Shown: positions 1-7,121, counted from the stretch's first letter. The stretch: DNA of 9,235 nt from JAKFWF01 sp031401535 (GCA_031401535.1 JANNRP010000173.1:1-9235), one strand, 5' to 3'. Translations and numbers: made by a program. Notes: generated by a model not told the origin, from the letters alone.

Positions 1-1677
1 CAACTCGCTAAAGTGCCTGCAGATATCGGCGGGCGGAATCAACGCGTTTGCTGCCGCACCATTGGCAACCTGCAAGCCTTCGAGAAACACTGGTGCATCG
101 AGCTTGACGAACGAGAACCCCTTGTCAGCAAGTGTCTCGAAATCGAGATCGAGATCAGTTACGTCTTCCAGGCAAAACCGGAAGCCCAGTTCCTTCATAT
201 CCCCAATCGTCGCCCAGTGCAGCTCTGAAAATGTACGCAGGTCCCGTTGCGTGAATGACAGCACGAGACGTGAGCTCAGGGTTTCACCCTGGCGGTAGGT
301 ATCGGCAAAACGGTTCAGAAAGCGGTCGTTGACGAGTGACTCACCACTCATGCCGGAAAACAGCGAACCCGTTTTTCCACGGTCTTCCATGCGCCACGAA
401 ATCCGAGCCGAACGCTCGACCTTGATGGCATCGAACAGAGGGAGGAGACCAGCACCGCGCACACCAGGAATGTCAATGTCGCACGCATCGCCGTTCACGT
501 TCAGCCGCACTGTGACCTCGAAATGCTGGGCTCTGCGATCACCTAGCCCGAGGATCGGCTCAAGCATCACGTCAACCCGCTCGCGCCTTAAGGCATCAGC
601 GATCATTGCTAAACGGGGATCTCGATCTGGCACTGGCAAAGGCGGCGGTGCCACAGACCGACGCACAACCAACGGTGGCGGTGCAGCGGTGTCCGCCAAG
701 TGATAATCCGCTGCAGCTCGCCCCTGGCTGGCGTCGCGCATCACACCGGCAACGGCATGCAAAGCATCGATGGACGCCTCAACATCAGCCGCATCGCCAC
801 GGGTCAAATGCGCTTGGTGTGGAGGCATCACAACAGCGTCTGGCAGATTGGCAACCTGGAGGTGTCCATGCCCGGCGTTAATGTCAGCTGCTAACTTTTT
901 GATGATGACGTTGATCTTCTCGATATCGCTCGTCGCTGGCAACACTACAAGCTCGACGGCTTTGGGAGGAAAATTCACGGGTTGGTCGTCGAACGCTGCC
1001 GCATCCGCCTGAGGCACTGTTTGTGTTAGCACCGCGCTGGTTGCGTTCGGGTGTGCAACTGGCACTGCGGTTGGAATAGCCGATATAATATAGCCGGTTG
1101 AACTCGGCACTGTTGCCCAGGCCGCACTCTCGATGCCACTCCAATCGGGTGTATTGGCCTGCTCTAAAGCGTGGTGATTCGGTTGCAGGCTTTCATCCAA
1201 CGCTGACACTTCAGATTGAATCGGCACATCATGCGACGTCGGACGAAACGTCCAGTAGTCCTCAAGCGAGATCGTTTCAATCGATTTAGCCGTTGTTACG
1301 GTCGACGGTATGGCAGCGGCGGTCTCAGTCGTGGGAGCGGGAGCGGGAGCGGACATCGGGTCAGATCGTCCATCCAATGTAGGTGGCACCGACATTGCGT
1401 GGTTACTCCCCTGTGCTAACTGCCCCTCCAAACGCGCCACCTCGCGCCGCAATACCGCGACGTGATCACTGCGCCGGATCAACACATGGGACGACACCAA
1501 CGCCAGATAAATCGATGAAGCCGTTAGAGCCGTCAGCCAAAAAGTAAGACCAAACTGCAAGTTGATGCCGATACTCAGCGCCAACACCACGATGGCCATC
1601 GCAGCAAGCACCAAGCCATCACGCACAGGATCGCGACTGACACCTCTAACTTTGGATTTTGCACCTTGGGTCGTCAT
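1..1677 (-). CDS. TipF-like membrane-anchored degenerate EAL-domain protein (3' end beyond window)
   Basis: Seen: the reading frame is open from the ATG at 1677 to base 1, giving 559 residues without a stop, so the C-terminus lies outside the window. Two hydrophobic helices span about residues 21-38 and 43-67. A short charged, coiled-coil-like helix follows (about 70-88), then a long Ala/Pro/Thr-rich linker to about residue 355, then an EAL-type domain from about 362. In that domain the EAL motif reads FEVTVRL (Glu387), the Asn of the usual NLS motif is Ser474 (LSFT), and the DDFGTG loop is EDVTDL (504-509); Lys525 in FVKLD is kept. Known: TipF of Caulobacter and its rhizobial relatives have two membrane helices, a coiled coil and a degenerate EAL domain that binds c-di-GMP and helps flagellum assembly. 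Inferred: this is a c-di-GMP receptor or scaffold rather than an active phosphodiesterase. The linker of roughly 270 residues looks longer than in TipF. No strong Shine-Dalgarno precedes the ATG. A non-flagellar role remains possible. Confidence 0.8.
   Translation of the reverse strand, partial: MTTQGAKSKVRGVSRDPVRDGLVLAAMAIVVLALSIGINLQFGLTFWLTALTASSIYLALVSSHVLIRRSDHVAVLRREVARLEGQLAQGSNHAMSVPPTLDGRSDPMSAPAPAPTTETAAAIPSTVTTAKSIETISLEDYWTFRPTSHDVPIQSEVSALDESLQPNHHALEQANTPDWSGIESAAWATVPSSTGYIISAIPTAVPVAHPNATSAVLTQTVPQADAAAFDDQPVNFPPKAVELVVLPATSDIEKINVIIKKLAADINAGHGHLQVANLPDAVVMPPHQAHLTRGDAADVEASIDALHAVAGVMRDASQGRAAADYHLADTAAPPPLVVRRSVAPPPLPVPDRDPRLAMIADALRRERVDVMLEPILGLGDRRAQHFEVTVRLNVNGDACDIDIPGVRGAGLLPLFDAIKVERSARISWRMEDRGKTGSLFSGMSGESLVNDRFLNRFADTYRQGETLSSRLVLSFTQRDLRTFSELHWATIGDMKELGFRFCLEDVTDLDLDFETLADKGFSFVKLDAPVFLEGLQVANGAAANALIPPADICRHFSEL
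1333..1350. repeat. Three tandem copies of GGGAGC (in-frame Ala-Pro repeat)
   Basis: Three perfect head-to-tail hexamers GGGAGC lie within the linker of the EAL-domain gene. On the coding (minus) strand they read GCTCCC three times and encode Ala-Pro-Ala-Pro-Ala-Pro. Because the unit is 6 bp, gain or loss of copies would keep the frame and only change linker length. Confidence 0.75.
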
Positions 1678-1882
1678 GGCCGGACAATCTCTAAAGGGAC
1701 GTGCACGCTAGTCGGTCGAGTCACATCGAGCGAATCGCCAATAGAACCTTCAAGTCATCTACACGGCTGGTGCAACAACCGGGGTGCCACAATAAACAGA
1801 ATTCACCTTGTTGAAACAAAACGACCAGCTGGGTGGCCCCAACTGGTCGCATCGTCAAAGCATCATTGAAGCGACTTCGGCA
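1678..1882. other. tsf to EAL-gene intergenic region
   Basis: This 205-bp gap holds the tsf terminator (1812-1849) and about 130 bp that should carry the promoter of the EAL-domain gene. I see no convincing -35/-10 pair and no tRNA or small ORF with a ribosome binding site. Confidence 0.5.
1812..1849 (-). terminator. Rho-independent terminator of the rpsB-tsf operon
   Basis: On the minus-strand transcript, bases 1849-1838 pair with 1833-1822 to form a 12-bp stem (one G-U wobble, no mismatch) closed by a 4-base GCCA loop. The stem is followed directly by UUUUGUUU (1821-1814). It starts 34 bases past the tsf stop codon, the classic position and form of an intrinsic terminator. The plus strand has no U-run after the stem, so it should act only on the minus strand. 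Confidence 0.9.
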
Positions 1883-2812
1883 TTACCCCTTGGCCGTACC
1901 GGCGGCGGCCGCGACTTCGGCGGCGAAGTCCTCTTCCTTCTTTTCGATACCTTCGCCGAGCGCATAGCGCACATAGCCTGCAATCTTCACGGGCGCGCCG
2001 CAGGTCTTTTCCGCCTCCTTGGCGGCCTGACCGACCGACTTTGAATCGTCAATCACGAAAGCCTGGTCGAGCAGGCAGTTCTCCTTGGCATAGGTCTTGA
2101 GGCCGCTCTCCGCGATCTTCTCCAGCACCTTGTCGGGTTTGCCCTTATTCTTATCGAGCAGGATCGCCTTTTCACGCGCTAGCACATCGGCTGGCACGCC
2201 CGAGATGTCGAGCGCCACGGGCGCGCGCGCGGCAATGTGCATGGCAACTTGGCGCCCGAACGCATTCAGCGCCACCGCATCACCCTTGCTTTCCAGCGCG
2301 ACCAGAACGCCGATCTTGCCGAGCCCGTCGGCGACCTTGTTGTGCATGTAGTCGGCGACCACGCCTTCGGCGACGGCCAGCGTGGCGGTGCGGCGCAGGT
2401 TCATGTTCTCACCGATGGTGGCGATCGTCTCCTTGATCACGGCATCGACAGTGTCACTCTTGCCCGGATAGGTCATGGCCAGCAACTTGGCGACGTCGCC
2501 GTTGGCTTGCGGCGACAATCCGGTGATGGCCGAAACCATCTCCTGGAACTGTGTGTTGCGAGCGACGAAATCGGTTTCCGAATTGACTTCGGTGACGGCG
2601 CCGTGGCGACCCGCAGCGAGCACGCCCACCAGGCCTTCGGCTGCGATCCGGTCTGACTTTTTGGCGGCCTTGGCCAGACCTTTCTTGCGCAACCAGTCGA
2701 TGGCGGCTTCCACGTCACCTTTGGTTTCGCCCAGCGCCTGCTTGCAGTCCATCATACCGACGCCGGTCTTGTCGCGGAGTTCTTTCACCAAGCTTGCTGA
2801 GATATTTGACAT
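1883..2812 (-). CDS. tsf: Translation elongation factor Ts
   Basis: EF-Ts is the nucleotide exchange factor that releases GDP from EF-Tu in the cytoplasm. Seen: 309 residues; an N-terminal UBA-like domain (about 1-50) with TGVGMMDCKQAL at 16-27; and the signature SETDFVARN at 78-86, whose Asp81-Phe82 correspond to the residues that disturb the EF-Tu Mg2+ site. NKGKPDKVLEKI (222-233) lies in the C-terminal half, and the protein ends in an Ala/Glu-rich tail. Length suits alphaproteobacteria (E. coli is 283). The ATG at 2812 is chosen over an in-frame ATG at 2863 because AAGGA (2823-2819) lies 6 bases before it and MSNISASLVKELR is the expected N-terminus. It follows rpsB after 116 bp and ends at a strong terminator. 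Confidence 0.97.
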   Translation of the reverse strand: MSNISASLVKELRDKTGVGMMDCKQALGETKGDVEAAIDWLRKKGLAKAAKKSDRIAAEGLVGVLAAGRHGAVTEVNSETDFVARNTQFQEMVSAITGLSPQANGDVAKLLAMTYPGKSDTVDAVIKETIATIGENMNLRRTATLAVAEGVVADYMHNKVADGLGKIGVLVALESKGDAVALNAFGRQVAMHIAARAPVALDISGVPADVLAREKAILLDKNKGKPDKVLEKIAESGLKTYAKENCLLDQAFVIDDSKSVGQAAKEAEKTCGAPVKIAGYVRYALGEGIEKKEEDFAAEVAAAAGTAKG

Positions 2813-2845
2813 GTGCGGTCCTTGCGGCTTTGCCCTGAATGGAGT

Positions 2846-2881
2846 GCGGACGCCAACCCTCAATCAAAGGGCGGCGTCCGC
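2846..2881 (-). promoter_or_regulatory. Hairpin in the rpsB-tsf spacer
   Basis: Bases 2846-2854 and 2873-2881 form a perfect 9-bp GC-rich stem (GCGGACGCC with GGCGTCCGC). Inside it, 2857-2860 pairs with 2868-2871 for 4 more base pairs around a 7-base loop. The hairpin sits 34 bases upstream of the tsf ATG and has no U-run after it on the minus strand, so it is not a normal terminator. It may protect or process the mRNA, or attenuate read-through into tsf; which of these is unknown. Confidence 0.5.
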
Positions 2882-2928
2882 GGGATATGGTCATAAACTA
2901 TGCGTTCGTCGAGGCGTTCAATCGCGGA

Positions 2929-3915
2929 TCAGACCGCAGCAGCCGCCACGAGCTTCTTGGCCTGGGCCGTCCAATCATCCTTGGTGGTCTGACCTTTGAG
3001 GCGAAGTTGCTTATCGAGCAACGCCAAACCGGCTGGATCGAGATCGGCCAACTGCCAGAAGTGAAATACTCCGGCATCGTTCAGGCGTAGTTCCAGCTTC
3101 TCGGTGATACCGGTGATCCGCTTGAGGTCGTCAGCTTCGCCGCGTGCAGCCTCAATGCCTTTGAAAGCGCCTGGCAGAGCTTCGGCCGCCGGGTTTTCCA
3201 TCGCCCCGAGGTCAACGCCCGAGCCAGCTTGGCTGCGCTGGATGCCGTCGATAGCCGCACGCGCGATCAGGTCGCAATAGAGCGTAATGGCGCGGCCGGC
3301 GTCATCGTTGCCCGGGATCGGGAAATCGATGCCGTCCGGATTGCAATTGGTATCGATGATGGCGACGATCGGAATGCCGAGCTTGCGCGCCTCGGCAATG
3401 GCAATCTGCTCCTTATTTGTGTCGATCACGAACAAAAGATCAGGCGTGCCCCCCATGTCCTTGATGCCACCCAGCGCCTGATTTAACTTCTCGCGCTCGC
3501 GCGTCAGAGTCAGGATTTCCTTTTTGGTGCGGCCCTGCGGATCGGCCAAAATATCGTCGAGCTGGCGCAGACGACGGATCGATGCGGAAATCGTCTTCCA
3601 GTTGGTCAGTGTACCACCAAGCCAGCGATGGTTGATGTAATACTGAGCAGAGCGCTTGGCGGCCTCGGCAATAGCCTCCGACGCTTGGCGCTTGGTGCCG
3701 ACGTAAAGCACGCGGCCACCAGCTGCTACCGTGTCAGCGATTTTCACCAGCGCCGCATGCAGCAGCGGCGTGGTTTGGGTTAGATCGACGATGTGAATGT
3801 TGTTGCGCGCACCGTAGATGTACGAGGCCATCTTGGGGTTCCAGCGATGCGACTGGTGACCAAAGTGAACGCCAGCCTCTAGTAGCTGACGCATATTGAA
3901 GGCGGGAAGCGCCAT
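2929..3915 (-). CDS. rpsB: 30S ribosomal protein S2
   Basis: S2 binds late to the small subunit and is needed, with S1, for mRNA binding. Seen: 328 residues with the S2 landmarks MRQLLEAGVHFGHQ (8-21), RWNPKM (24-29), NNIHIVDL (38-45), GTKRQA (73-78), and NHRWLGGTLTNWKT (95-108), and PDLLFVIDTNKE (158-169) near the C-terminal half of the core. Residues from about 261 form an extra tail, DDLKRITGI onward, that resembles a helix-hairpin-helix module and ends in Ala-rich sequence. Such tails are typical of alphaproteobacterial S2 and explain the excess over the 241 residues of E. coli. AAGGA (3931-3927) lies 11 bases before the ATG, a slightly long spacing. The gene heads the rpsB-tsf operon. 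Confidence 0.97.
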   Translation of the reverse strand: MALPAFNMRQLLEAGVHFGHQSHRWNPKMASYIYGARNNIHIVDLTQTTPLLHAALVKIADTVAAGGRVLYVGTKRQASEAIAEAAKRSAQYYINHRWLGGTLTNWKTISASIRRLRQLDDILADPQGRTKKEILTLTREREKLNQALGGIKDMGGTPDLLFVIDTNKEQIAIAEARKLGIPIVAIIDTNCNPDGIDFPIPGNDDAGRAITLYCDLIARAAIDGIQRSQAGSGVDLGAMENPAAEALPGAFKGIEAARGEADDLKRITGITEKLELRLNDAGVFHFWQLADLDPAGLALLDKQLRLKGQTTKDDWTAQAKKLVAAAAV

Positions 3916-3983
3916 GGGGTATCGTGTCCTTTTCCGGTTGAACCTCCGCGTATCTGAATAGATTGCCTTCGGGCCGAAGCCTG

Positions 3984-4014
3984 AAAATAACCCACCGGAG
4001 CGTCAGGCGCGGTG
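3984..4014 (-). promoter_or_regulatory. Possible attenuator or terminator hairpin in the rpsB leader
   Basis: On the minus strand CACCG (4014-4010) can pair with CGGTG (3997-3993), with a 12-base interior that can add a GCG/CGC pairing. Two bases later comes UUAUUUU (3990-3984). It lies about 70 bases upstream of the rpsB ATG. It could terminate transcripts arriving from the DedA genes, or act as an S2-responsive attenuator. The stem is short, so this is tentative. Confidence 0.3.
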
Positions 4015-4057
4015 ATGTGGTCCGCCCCAACGCATGATCCGCGTGTGGAATATTGCT

Positions 4058-4086
4058 CTGTTACAGGGGTTGGCAGTTTAAGGCAA
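4058..4086 (-). promoter_or_regulatory. Candidate sigma-70 promoter for rpsB-tsf
   Basis: TTGCCT (4086-4081) and TAACAG (4063-4058) are separated by exactly 17 bp on the minus strand, in the 190-bp gap before rpsB. They match the consensus hexamers at 4/6 and 3/6. Start of transcription would be near 4051, giving a leader of about 135 bases. The match is weak and depends on position as much as on sequence. Confidence 0.3.
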
Positions 4087-4105
4087 GGGGCGTGGCCATG
4101 TAGCT

Positions 4106-4663
4106 CTATGACCACATCTTCCAGAAGCCAAATCCGGCGCCAATCCCGATGCCGGCCCATACCATCGACGACAGCGACGTGGCCGACAGGAACAGTGGCA
4201 CGGGCATCATGTAGATACCGGCCGCCAAGGGTATGAATGGGCGTAAACCGTAGATGAACTTGGCGCCAAGAACACTCCATAGGCCCCAGCGATTGAATAC
4301 TATTGCCCCTTTTGGCAGCAATTCGGGCGCAAGCGATACCGGCCAGACGTCTGCAACCCGGTATTTGAAGTGGCGTCCGAAGGCATAGGACAGCACATCG
4401 CCAACCGTGGCACCAATAGCCGCTGACAACCACAGCGATAAAAACGTGCCACCTGCGGCGCTGTGCACACCTGAGATCGCGACGAACAAAGTTGTAGAGG
4501 GGATCAAAAGAGCTGCTACGGGAATACTCTTGATCAGCCCGACAACGAATACGAACGGGACGGCCCAGGGTCCGCAGGCTTTGGCGAAGACGATGAGATG
4601 ATCCCACGCGGCGGTCCATGCGCCAGGACCACCGCTCGCTGCGGCATCCAGAACCGTCAGCAT
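4106..4663 (-). CDS. DedA-family membrane protein, second of a tandem pair
   Basis: DedA proteins are inner-membrane proteins linked to membrane homeostasis and, in some members, to undecaprenyl-phosphate or phospholipid translocation. Seen: 185 residues, hydrophobic nearly throughout, with re-entrant-like segments at about 39-65 and 130-150. The C-terminal DedA signature reads GAKFIYGLRPFIPLAAG (133-149), keeping Arg141, while the earlier Arg of the usual G-R-F motif is Lys135. GDVLSYAFGR (88-97) keeps the typical Asp (Asp90) and GR. The N-terminal motif reads GLIKSIPVAALLIPST (42-57), with Lys45 where family members usually have Glu and no acidic residue after the Pro. It starts 3 bases after the preceding DedA stop, with GGTGG overlapping that gene's end as likely ribosome site, so the two are probably translationally coupled. 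Substrate is unknown, and the divergent motif may mean altered activity. Confidence 0.85.
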   Translation of the reverse strand: MLTVLDAAASGGPGAWTAAWDHLIVFAKACGPWAVPFVFVVGLIKSIPVAALLIPSTTLFVAISGVHSAAGGTFLSLWLSAAIGATVGDVLSYAFGRHFKYRVADVWPVSLAPELLPKGAIVFNRWGLWSVLGAKFIYGLRPFIPLAAGIYMMPVPLFLSATSLSSMVWAGIGIGAGFGFWKMWS

Positions 4664-4666
4664 GGC

Positions 4667-5194
4667 TTAGCCACCGAGCCCTAACATTTTGACGCCAAAC
4701 ACGCCCGGCGCGAGAACACCCACGGCCCATAGGCATGATGATAAGATATTGGCTGTCCAGAATTGCCAGGCTTTGAGCTCGTACATACCGGCCACGACTG
4801 GAATCACGGCACGGACAGGGCCGAAAAAGTGACCCATGAAAACGCCAAGCGCGCCATATTTGTCGAAAAATACCTTGCCGCGCGGGATCAACTCGGGGCG
4901 ACGTGAGAACGGCCACATTTTATGTATGCTGTCTTTAAAGAAGAGCCCGATCCAATAAGAGATACCATAGCCGAGGATGCTGCCCACAGCGGCGGCGATC
5001 ACAACGGGCACCAAGGGGATGCCACTAGCGCCCAATATGCCGCCAATTCCGAAAAGGATGACCGAGGCAGGCAATATCAACGATAGAAAAGCCAAGCTCT
5101 CGCCGAACGCCAGCGCAAAAACGATCGGAGCAGCCCACGTCTGATGTGTGCGTACAAATTCCACGGCGGTGGTCGCCATATCGGCAATCGTCAT
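4667..5194 (-). CDS. DedA-family membrane protein, first of a tandem pair
   Basis: Seen: 175 residues, with an amphipathic N-terminus, then hydrophobic segments at about 21-58, 62-85, 115-137 and 143-170. The N-terminal DedA motif GESLAFLSLILPAS (31-44) keeps the key Glu (Glu32), but the usual PGE/PGD is PAS. The C-terminal motif GHFFGPVRAVIPVVAG (121-136) keeps Arg128, while the first Arg of G-R-F is His122. The Asp normally seen in the GDxxxY region appears to be Tyr76. Known: E. coli YqjA and YghB need conserved Glu/Asp and Arg residues and depend on the proton motive force. Inferred: an inner-membrane lipid-handling or transport-like protein working with its neighbour. The ATG at 5194 is preferred over the TTG directly before it. 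GAGA lies about 8 bases upstream as a weak ribosome site. The methyltransferase gene ends 84 bp upstream. Confidence 0.85.
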   Translation of the reverse strand: MTIADMATTAVEFVRTHQTWAAPIVFALAFGESLAFLSLILPASVILFGIGGILGASGIPLVPVVIAAAVGSILGYGISYWIGLFFKDSIHKMWPFSRRPELIPRGKVFFDKYGALGVFMGHFFGPVRAVIPVVAGMYELKAWQFWTANILSSCLWAVGVLAPGVFGVKMLGLGG

Positions 5195-5278
5195 CAATGT
5201 TCTCGAAGTGGATAGGCGGGCAAGATCGGCTGCGAAGTGCTAGGGGCAAACTGGGTTTGGCGCAAGGCGGTACGCCGG

Positions 5279-7108
5279 TTATGGTTGCCCCTTTCTCCCT
5301 ACCCAGAACCGGTACATGGCATCGAACGTTGTTGGGTTGGCTAACTCGAAAGCGGCCCAATCGACCAGTCGCCCTGGATAGCTGGAACCCGGGTAAGCTA
5401 ATTCGAACGCTGCCTGAATCTGCGGATCGAGCGTGAAGCCGCGAAACTCCAGGCCGTTTGCGGCAAGAAATGCCTCGATCTGCCCAACCATCATATGCTG
5501 CTCGCTCTCATGCAGCGCCAGATCACGGAAAGCGTGCAGCGCAAAAAAATCGCGCGAGCGCTTGAGGCTGCCACCGGGCGCATCGTCAGCGCGATCCAGC
5601 AACTGCCGCCGGAAGATGCGGGCAGCTGAATCCGAGCAACCGGGCCCAGGATAGGCAGGTTCCCCGCGCAATGCCTTGAGGTTGGCCCGCGATACGGCGC
5701 TGTAGAGGCCAATATACATGAGACCGTGTGGCTTCAACCGACCAAGCAGCGACCGCCATCCCGTCCACGGATCGGCCATGTGATGCAGCACTCCGACGCA
5801 CTCGATGATGTCGAAGGAATGGCCCAAGGCATCAATATCGAGAATATCGCCCTGCACGAAGCGGACATTGCGAATGCCATAGTCGTCAGCTTTGGCCCGC
5901 GCATACCCCAGGCTCGCACCCGACAAATCGAGACCTGTGAGTGCTGCCTGCGGTCCGTAAGCGGTTGCTGCCTGCAGCGCTTGCTGACCCGTGCCAGTGC
6001 CAGCGATCAGCACAGCGAACGGCTGATCCATGAAGGCCAGTTGCTCGCCCGAGAAATGGCGCACCATCGCCTGCTTCAAAGCACCCGGTTGGGACACATG
6101 CAGACTGTTCCAGCGCGGATAGGGGCTCGCTTCGTACTGACCAGCCACTTTCAGCGACGTGGCGTCTTTGAGCGGCTTCAAACGCTGCAAACCTCTGGCC
6201 AACGTGGCTTGCCGATCTTCGTCCACGAGCCTTGGCTCGACCGTATCGCGCAGTGAACGCGGTTTCAGTTTACAGGCATCGGCCGACATCAACGCTTCAC
6301 CGCAGATCAATTGCAGGGGTCGATACATGGCCCGCAGGATAAACCGCCGAGCGGCTTCGCGGTCGCCGTCGAGCAACGCCATCTTATCGACGGTCAACGC
6401 CGCGACGGCCGCCGTTTCCTCCGGTGTCTCAGCCCAGGCATGATCGTTGTTCCAACCTTGCACGACCAGCGCCAATGCGAGATCACTCCAACGGCGATCA
6501 TCGAACCGTTCGGCTGTGCACTCAAGCAGCAATGATGCGCGCACGCCGGTCAATACGCGTTCCACCGTCGGCTGACGGACGATGCCGATTTTGAGTGCGA
6601 GCAGCAGCAAATCATTACCGAGATCGTCTGAGGTCCGCACGGTAACGAGAGGCGCGGCGATTGCACGCTCAGGATTTACCGCCTCTTCGACCGATGCAGC
6701 TGCCGCCTTCAATGTCGGCCAAACTTCAAACACCTGGCGCAAAACGACGTCCACAATCGGTTGATGCGCAATGTGCTTCGTCAACAGCGCAGCTTTAAGC
6801 CCGTTCGACGCCAGTCCACCAACCTCGCTCAACTGATAGCGCGCCAATAGCCGGGACAGCCGACGCGCGGCTTTGACGTAGGTCGGCTTCAGATTCAGCG
6901 CGCCGGTGAGCGCTATGGCCGCAGCGCTGATCTCGCCGCGTTCCTCTTCGACAAGAGACAGGTTGAAATACAGATCGGGATTTCGCCGATCGCTGTCGAT
7001 CGCGTCGAGGAAAGCACGTTGTGCAGCCTCCCAGTCGCCCAACTGGGCAAGCCGGACGGCGATATCATTGAGCTGACGCTTTGATTGCGTCGGAAATTTT
7101 GCTGCCAT
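5279..7108 (-). CDS. TPR-repeat class I SAM-dependent methyltransferase
   Basis: Seen: 609 residues, probably soluble. Two TPR-like helical repeats lie at about 11-44 and 45-78, followed by a long helical middle region to about 320. QYEASPYPRW (324-333) matches a conserved stretch seen just before the catalytic domain in this TPR-methyltransferase group. The Rossmann methyltransferase domain follows: VLIAGTGTGQ (motif I, 366-375), GLDLS with acidic Asp394, GDIL with Asp421, and DIIECVGVLHHM (433-444), then LKPHGLMYIGLYS (458-470). Known: class I methyltransferases move a methyl group from S-adenosylmethionine. The acceptor cannot be told from sequence; TPRs suggest a protein partner. No Shine-Dalgarno precedes the ATG, and a TATAAC box lies 7 bp upstream, which fits leaderless expression. 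The dehydrogenase gene ends 52 bp upstream, so read-through is also possible. Confidence 0.88.
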   Translation of the reverse strand: MAAKFPTQSKRQLNDIAVRLAQLGDWEAAQRAFLDAIDSDRRNPDLYFNLSLVEEERGEISAAAIALTGALNLKPTYVKAARRLSRLLARYQLSEVGGLASNGLKAALLTKHIAHQPIVDVVLRQVFEVWPTLKAAAASVEEAVNPERAIAAPLVTVRTSDDLGNDLLLLALKIGIVRQPTVERVLTGVRASLLLECTAERFDDRRWSDLALALVVQGWNNDHAWAETPEETAAVAALTVDKMALLDGDREAARRFILRAMYRPLQLICGEALMSADACKLKPRSLRDTVEPRLVDEDRQATLARGLQRLKPLKDATSLKVAGQYEASPYPRWNSLHVSQPGALKQAMVRHFSGEQLAFMDQPFAVLIAGTGTGQQALQAATAYGPQAALTGLDLSGASLGYARAKADDYGIRNVRFVQGDILDIDALGHSFDIIECVGVLHHMADPWTGWRSLLGRLKPHGLMYIGLYSAVSRANLKALRGEPAYPGPGCSDSAARIFRRQLLDRADDAPGGSLKRSRDFFALHAFRDLALHESEQHMMVGQIEAFLAANGLEFRGFTLDPQIQAAFELAYPGSSYPGRLVDWAAFELANPTTFDAMYRFWVGRKGQP

Positions 7109-7115
7109 GGCCGGG

Positions 7116-7121
7116 GTTATA
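7116..7121 (-). promoter_or_regulatory. TATAAC -10-like box just upstream of the methyltransferase ATG
   Basis: On the minus strand, TATAAC matches the -10 consensus at 5 of 6 positions and ends 7 bases before the ATG at 7108, so transcription would begin at or next to the start codon. It lies in the 10-bp palindrome GGTTATAACC (7115-7124). No good -35 is found at 16-18 bp spacing, so this remains uncertain. Confidence 0.35.

Noticed and set aside
13..703. Several plus-strand reading frames of 64-124 residues
   Set aside because: The minus strand here encodes a continuous EAL domain. The plus-strand translations are low-complexity Ser/Arg-rich sequence.
2813..2863. A 17-residue N-terminal extension of EF-Ts
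   Set aside because: The ATG at 2812 has AAGGA 6 bases upstream and gives the standard EF-Ts N-terminus.
2475..2999. A 174-residue plus-strand reading frame opposite tsf and the rpsB end
   Set aside because: It is antisense to the well-supported tsf and rpsB genes, shows no family motif, and has no ribosome binding site that I can see.
3879..4916. A 345-residue minus-strand reading frame across the rpsB upstream gap and the DedA genes
   Set aside because: It overlaps two DedA genes in another frame. Its translation is Arg/Cys/Trp-rich with no recognisable domain, typical of a shadow of GC-rich coding sequence.
5726..6256. A 176-residue plus-strand reading frame opposite the methyltransferase
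   Set aside because: It lies wholly antisense to conserved methyltransferase motifs and has no recognisable domain.
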